Part shown: positions 60,877 through 64,000 of the stretch, piece by piece
Numbering within the stretch: position 1 is the stretch's first letter
Layout of the letters: every line of letters starts with the position of its first letter
Source: Steroidobacteraceae bacterium
GTDB lineage: Bacteria; Pseudomonadota; Gammaproteobacteria; Steroidobacterales; Steroidobacteraceae
Direction: 5' to 3'
NCBI GenBank assembly: GCA_041395505.1
Contig: JAWLAG010000001.1
Span: 310,001 to 374,000 of the forward strand
Length of the DNA stretch: 64,000 nt
Made by a program: the position numbers and the translations under genes
The notes under the pieces: generated by a model
Told to the model about the DNA's origin: nothing
The model's database searches: none
The model's input: only the letters and a program-made list of their open reading frames with translations

Positions 60877-61803
60877 TCAGGTCAGCGCAACGGGATGATT
60901 CGCGAGCTCCGCGGCCCAGCGCGACAGGTCCAGCGGTCCGCGGCTATCGGCCGCCGCGAGAACTTCAAGCCAATGGCCGTCGCCACAGCGCGCCAGGCAG
61001 CGGCCGCCTTCGGCGTGCAATTGCGGCTCGCCCCGCGTGGCAGCGTTTTGCACAACGCGACTGCGATGAATCCACAATCGCTCGCCGCGCAACTCGCAGA
61101 ACGCGCCTGGGAAGGGCGGCGCCACGGCGCGAATGAGATTGTGGATCTCACGCGCACTGCGTCGCCAGTCGATGCGGCCATCTTCCGGCCGACGGCGACC
61201 GAAATAACGTCCCTTCGACAGGTCCTGGCGGCTGCGCGGCGCGGTGCCATCGATCAGTCCCGGCAGCGAGCGCCACAACACGGTTTCGGCCGCCACGGTC
61301 ACCTTGTGCATGACGATGCGCGCATCATCGTCCTCCAGTATCGGCACGGCCAGTTGATCGACGATATCGCCCGCATCGGCGCGCGCCGCCATGTAGTGCA
61401 GGGTCGCGCCCGTGCGGGTCTCGCCGTTCAGCACGGCCCAATTGACGGGCGCCCGGCCGCGATAGTCCGGCAGCAGCGAACCGTGCATATTGAGCGCGCC
61501 ACGTCGCGCCAGTCCCAGCATGGCATCGCTCAGCAGCGCGCGGTAATAAAAGGAAAAAATGAAATCGGGCGCAATGGCCGCAATCCGTTGCTGAAGCCCG
61601 GGGCTGTCGTTCTCACTCTGATAGCTCACCTCGATACCATGCTCGCGCGCCGTATCAGCCGCGCAGGCGAACCAGCGCTCCTCGGCGGGGTCATCGCGAT
61701 GCGTAACGAGCAGCGCGACATCAACGCCGCCGGAGACCAGCGCCCGCAGGCAGCGGTCCGCGACATCGTGATAACCGAAGACAACCGCCCGCGGACGGCT
61801 CAT
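60877..61803 (-). CDS. UDP-Ara4N formyltransferase, stand-alone (ArnA N-terminal domain)
   Basis: Transfers formyl from 10-formyl-THF to UDP-4-amino-4-deoxy-L-arabinose. The 308-residue protein equals the N-terminal half of ArnA (about 300 of 660 residues in E. coli). Catalytic residues by alignment are Asn105, His107 and Asp143 (RGALNMHGSLLPDYRGR; RADAGDI), an offset of +3 from E. coli Asn102/His104/Asp140. The C-terminal UDP-glucuronate decarboxylase domain is absent and no separate gene for it is in view. It overlaps arnC by 4 bases. Confidence 0.9.
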   Translation of the reverse strand: MSRPRAVVFGYHDVADRCLRALVSGGVDVALLVTHRDDPAEERWFACAADTAREHGIEVSYQSENDSPGLQQRIAAIAPDFIFSFYYRALLSDAMLGLARRGALNMHGSLLPDYRGRAPVNWAVLNGETRTGATLHYMAARADAGDIVDQLAVPILEDDDARIVMHKVTVAAETVLWRSLPGLIDGTAPRSRQDLSKGRYFGRRRPEDGRIDWRRSAREIHNLIRAVAPPFPGAFCELRGERLWIHRSRVVQNAATRGEPQLHAEGGRCLARCGDGHWLEVLAAADSRGPLDLSRWAAELANHPVALT

Positions 61804-62756
61804 GCGTGCTCGGCGACGTTGCTGGTGGATTGTTCAAGGACTGCGGCGATGATGTAGCGAGGCCGCTGGCGAACCTGCTCGTAGATGCGACCGACATACT
61901 CGCCAATCACCCCGAGGCCGAGGAGGACGACGCCGATCAGGAAAAACGCAATTCCAAACAGGGTGAAGACACCGCCGACTTCCGGACCGACCAGCAGTCG
62001 CCGTATCGCCAACACGGCGACGAATGCAAGTGAGACACCGGCGATCGCGAAGCCGGCGATGGTGAAGAATTGCAGCGGCAACAACGAAAAGCCGGTCATC
62101 AGGTCGAAGTTGAGCCGCAGCAGGCTGTACAGCGAATACTTCGATTGGCCACCCTGGCGCTCAGCGTGGGCGACTTCGATTTCGACCGGACGGCGCGCGA
62201 AGGTGTAGGCGAGGGCAGGTATGAAGGTGCTGACCTCGGAGCAATTGTTGAGCGCGTGAATGATGCTCCTGTCGTAGCCGCGCAGCATGCAGCCCTGGTC
62301 GGTGATGCGGATCTTCGTGGTGCGATCGCGGATGCGATTGAGCGCTCGCGACGACCATCGCCGCCACCACACATCCTGACGCTGCATGCGCACGCCACCG
62401 ACGAGGTCGGCACCGCCCTCGAGCGCGGCGACGATCTTGCCGATTTCCTCGGGCGGGTTCTGCAGGTCGGCATCGAGGGTAACGACATGGCGACCACGCG
62501 CATGGGCAAACCCCGCCATGATGGCCATATGCTGGCCGGCATTGCTGGCGAGCAGGATGACCCGCGTTTCGGCGGGCCGGCTCGCGAACTGCTCGCGCAG
62601 CAAGGCGCCCGAGCGGTCGGCGCTGCCGTCGTCGATGAAAATCACCTCGTAGCGCCGACCCAGTTGATCGAGCGCGGCATAGAGGCGCGCAAAGAGCTGT
62701 GGCAGCACTTCCTGCTCGTTGTATACCGGAATGACGACCGACAGCTCGGGCTGCAT
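61800..62756 (-). CDS. arnC: Undecaprenyl-phosphate Ara4FN transferase
   Basis: A 318-residue GT2 enzyme that loads formylated aminoarabinose onto undecaprenyl phosphate. Cytoplasmic domain: LSVVIPVYNEQEVLPQLFARLYAAL, VIFIDDGSADRSGALL, VTLDADLQNPPEEIGKIV; two membrane helices at the C-terminus (FFTIAGFAIAGVSLAFVAVLAI; IAFFLIGVVLLGLGVIGEYVGRIYEQVRQRPRYI). It overlaps arnB by 1 base and the formyltransferase by 4. Confidence 0.93.
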   Translation of the reverse strand: MQPELSVVIPVYNEQEVLPQLFARLYAALDQLGRRYEVIFIDDGSADRSGALLREQFASRPAETRVILLASNAGQHMAIMAGFAHARGRHVVTLDADLQNPPEEIGKIVAALEGGADLVGGVRMQRQDVWWRRWSSRALNRIRDRTTKIRITDQGCMLRGYDRSIIHALNNCSEVSTFIPALAYTFARRPVEIEVAHAERQGGQSKYSLYSLLRLNFDLMTGFSLLPLQFFTIAGFAIAGVSLAFVAVLAIRRLLVGPEVGGVFTLFGIAFFLIGVVLLGLGVIGEYVGRIYEQVRQRPRYIIAAVLEQSTSNVAEHA

Positions 62757-63883
62757 CAGGCGGAACCCTCGGCCAGCACGCGATCCACCGCGGCGACGAC
62801 CCGGTCGACATCGCTCGTCGCCATGCCGGGAAACAGCGGCAGCGTTACCGTCGATGCGCCAATACGCTCTGCATTCGGGAACTGCCCGTCTCGATAGCCC
62901 ATGGCGCGATAGAAGCTGAACAAATGAATGGCAGGATAGTGCACACCAACGCTGATGCCCGCCTCGCGCATGCGCTCGATGAACTGTAACCGGGAGATTC
63001 TCAGCGACGTCAGCGGCAGCAGCGGCGCGAAGATATGCCAGCTATGACCCTGATCGCCCCGTTCCGGCAGGCGCAATTGCGTAGGCCCGGACCAGTGCCC
63101 GAAATAGCGCGCGACGAGTTCGCGGCGCCGAGCATTGAAGCGCTCGAGCTGTGGTAACTGGCCGAGCCCGACCCGCGCTGCGACATCGGTCAGGTTGGAT
63201 TTGCCGCCAGGCACCGTCACGTCGAACTGGTCGACGGCGGGTTTGGTCAGGCCATGGAAACGCTGCAATTCGATGCTGGCAAGTTCATCGGCGTTACCAC
63301 CAACGATCGCCCCGCCCTCGATGGTCGTGATGTTCTTGTTGGGATGGAAACTGAAGCACACCAGATCGCCAAAGCTGCCGATGCGCCGTCCCTGCCAGGC
63401 CGAGCCGATGGCATGGGCCGCGTCCTCGATGACGCGCAGGCCGTGTTTCCCGGCGATGGCATAGAGGCGGTCCATGTCGACCGGTAAGCCCGCAAAATGC
63501 ACCGGCATGATGGCGCGCGTGCGCGGCGTGATGGCGGCCTCGGTTTGCTCGAGATCGATATTGCGGCTGTCGAGGCCGACGTCGACGAACACGGGCCGCG
63601 CACCCACACGCGCGATCACATTCGCAGTCGCAGCAAAACTTAGCGCGGGGGTGATGACTTCATCGCCAGGACCGACACCGCAGGCGATCAGCGCAAGCTC
63701 GAGCGCGGCGGTGGCCGAAGTCATGCTGCGTACGGGCCTCCCGCCGACATACTCCGAGAGCGCGCGCTCGAATGCGGCGACATTCGGTCCGGTGGTGATC
63801 CAACCCGAGCGCAGCACGTCGACGACGCCCTGAATGGTCGCCTCGTCGATGGTCGGCCGCGTGAACGGCAACAGATCACTCAT
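62756..63883 (-). CDS. arnB: UDP-Ara4O aminotransferase
   Basis: PLP-dependent aminotransferase making UDP-Ara4N. The 375-residue protein has the fold-type-I/DegT features RSGWITTGPNVAAFE, SATAALELALIACGVGPGDEVITPALSFAATANV, IEDAAHAIGS and the PLP-binding Lys183 in SFHPNKNITTIEGG. Overlap with the upstream partial gene is TAATG. Confidence 0.94.
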   Translation of the reverse strand: MSDLLPFTRPTIDEATIQGVVDVLRSGWITTGPNVAAFERALSEYVGGRPVRSMTSATAALELALIACGVGPGDEVITPALSFAATANVIARVGARPVFVDVGLDSRNIDLEQTEAAITPRTRAIMPVHFAGLPVDMDRLYAIAGKHGLRVIEDAAHAIGSAWQGRRIGSFGDLVCFSFHPNKNITTIEGGAIVGGNADELASIELQRFHGLTKPAVDQFDVTVPGGKSNLTDVAARVGLGQLPQLERFNARRRELVARYFGHWSGPTQLRLPERGDQGHSWHIFAPLLPLTSLRISRLQFIERMREAGISVGVHYPAIHLFSFYRAMGYRDGQFPNAERIGASTVTLPLFPGMATSDVDRVVAAVDRVLAEGSA

Positions 63884-64000
63884 TATTGACGCCCTTCGGA
63901 TGTGCTGTCGGCGAGCGGCTGGCGGCGCAGGACGATGCTGCGTCGGTCGCTCGCGATGACCTCGCCGGGTAAACCGGCAGCGCGCAATTCTTCGTACATG
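63883..64000 (-). CDS. C-terminal end of a probable arnT/glycosyltransferase, cut by the window edge
   Basis: The minus-strand frame runs in from the window end and reads MYEELRAAGLPGEVIASDRR over its first 20 residues, then about 18 more to a TAA whose last base is the first base of the arnB start. A short soluble tail like this, with a conserved YxELRxxGLPG-type segment, fits the end of ArnT-like GT39 enzymes, and the neighbourhood supports it. Only the last 38 residues are visible, so the identity is tentative. Confidence 0.5.
   Translation of the reverse strand, partial: MYEELRAAGLPGEVIASDRRSIVLRRQPLADSTSEGRQ

Overview
The window is a 64 kb piece of a G+C-rich chromosome from a Gram-negative, ubiquinone-using bacterium, most likely a gammaproteobacterium. 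The support is a ubiE-ubiJ-ubiB run, an arn (lipid A aminoarabinose) cluster, a TonB-dependent receptor, BamA-type and other outer-membrane barrels, and a ribosomal protein bTHX gene. Affinity to Steroidobacter/Nevskia-like lineages is only a guess from gene content. I saw no rRNA, tRNA, CRISPR array, insertion sequence, phage gene or replication origin.

Layout. 1-3 kb: end of feoB, a small membrane protein and a BtuF-like periplasmic binding protein. 2.9-7.6 kb (minus strand): HerA-like ATPase, DUF2780 protein, thioredoxin-domain lipoprotein, YajQ. 7.7-14.4 kb: a complete trpEGDCFBA operon preceded by a sigma70-type promoter, a leader peptide with three adjacent Trp codons and a terminator hairpin, which is a textbook attenuator layout. 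14.4-15.5 kb: a VOC protein and a hot-dog-like protein. 15.5-18.5 kb (minus): ubiE-ubiJ-ubiB. 18.7-23.5 kb: a GltD/NfnB-like flavo-iron-sulfur protein followed by both subunits of a 2-oxoacid:ferredoxin-type oxidoreductase. Then rpsTHX with a terminator.

23.7-28.3 kb (minus): two GST-like proteins, an M14 carboxypeptidase and a fused monoheme cytochrome-barrel protein resembling Cyc2. 28.3-31.7 kb (minus): GT2, GtrA, YdjC/ChbG deacetylase and GT39, a set matching the logic of hexosamine addition to lipid A. 31.9-34.8 kb: thioredoxin, DUF4266 lipoprotein, DUF3570 barrel and ApbE flavin transferase, a compact cluster of uncertain function. 34.9-38.2 kb: BamA/TamA-like barrel, unknown exported protein, rhomboid protease. 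38.2-41.6 kb (minus): gamma-glutamylcyclotransferase-like, SIMPL and a siderophore-type TonB receptor. 41.7-49.2 kb (minus): alpha/beta hydrolase, PaiB-like protein and three consecutive amidohydrolase-family proteins with 0-4 base spacing. 49.3-53.8 kb: AraC regulator, amino acid permease, secreted protein, GST and a HTH-Ogt fusion.

53.8-59.6 kb (minus) is a run of small, mostly single-domain genes (VOC, SRPBCC, NTF2-like, cupin, Asp-box lipoprotein, GlcG-like, GNAT) that looks like accessory DNA, followed by about 400 bp without a convincing gene. 59.9-64.0 kb (minus): arnD, a stand-alone formyltransferase (arnA N-terminal half), arnC, arnB and the end of a probable arnT, all overlapping or within 4 bases. 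With the 28-32 kb cluster, the window appears to encode two separate routes for adding cationic aminosugars to lipid A.
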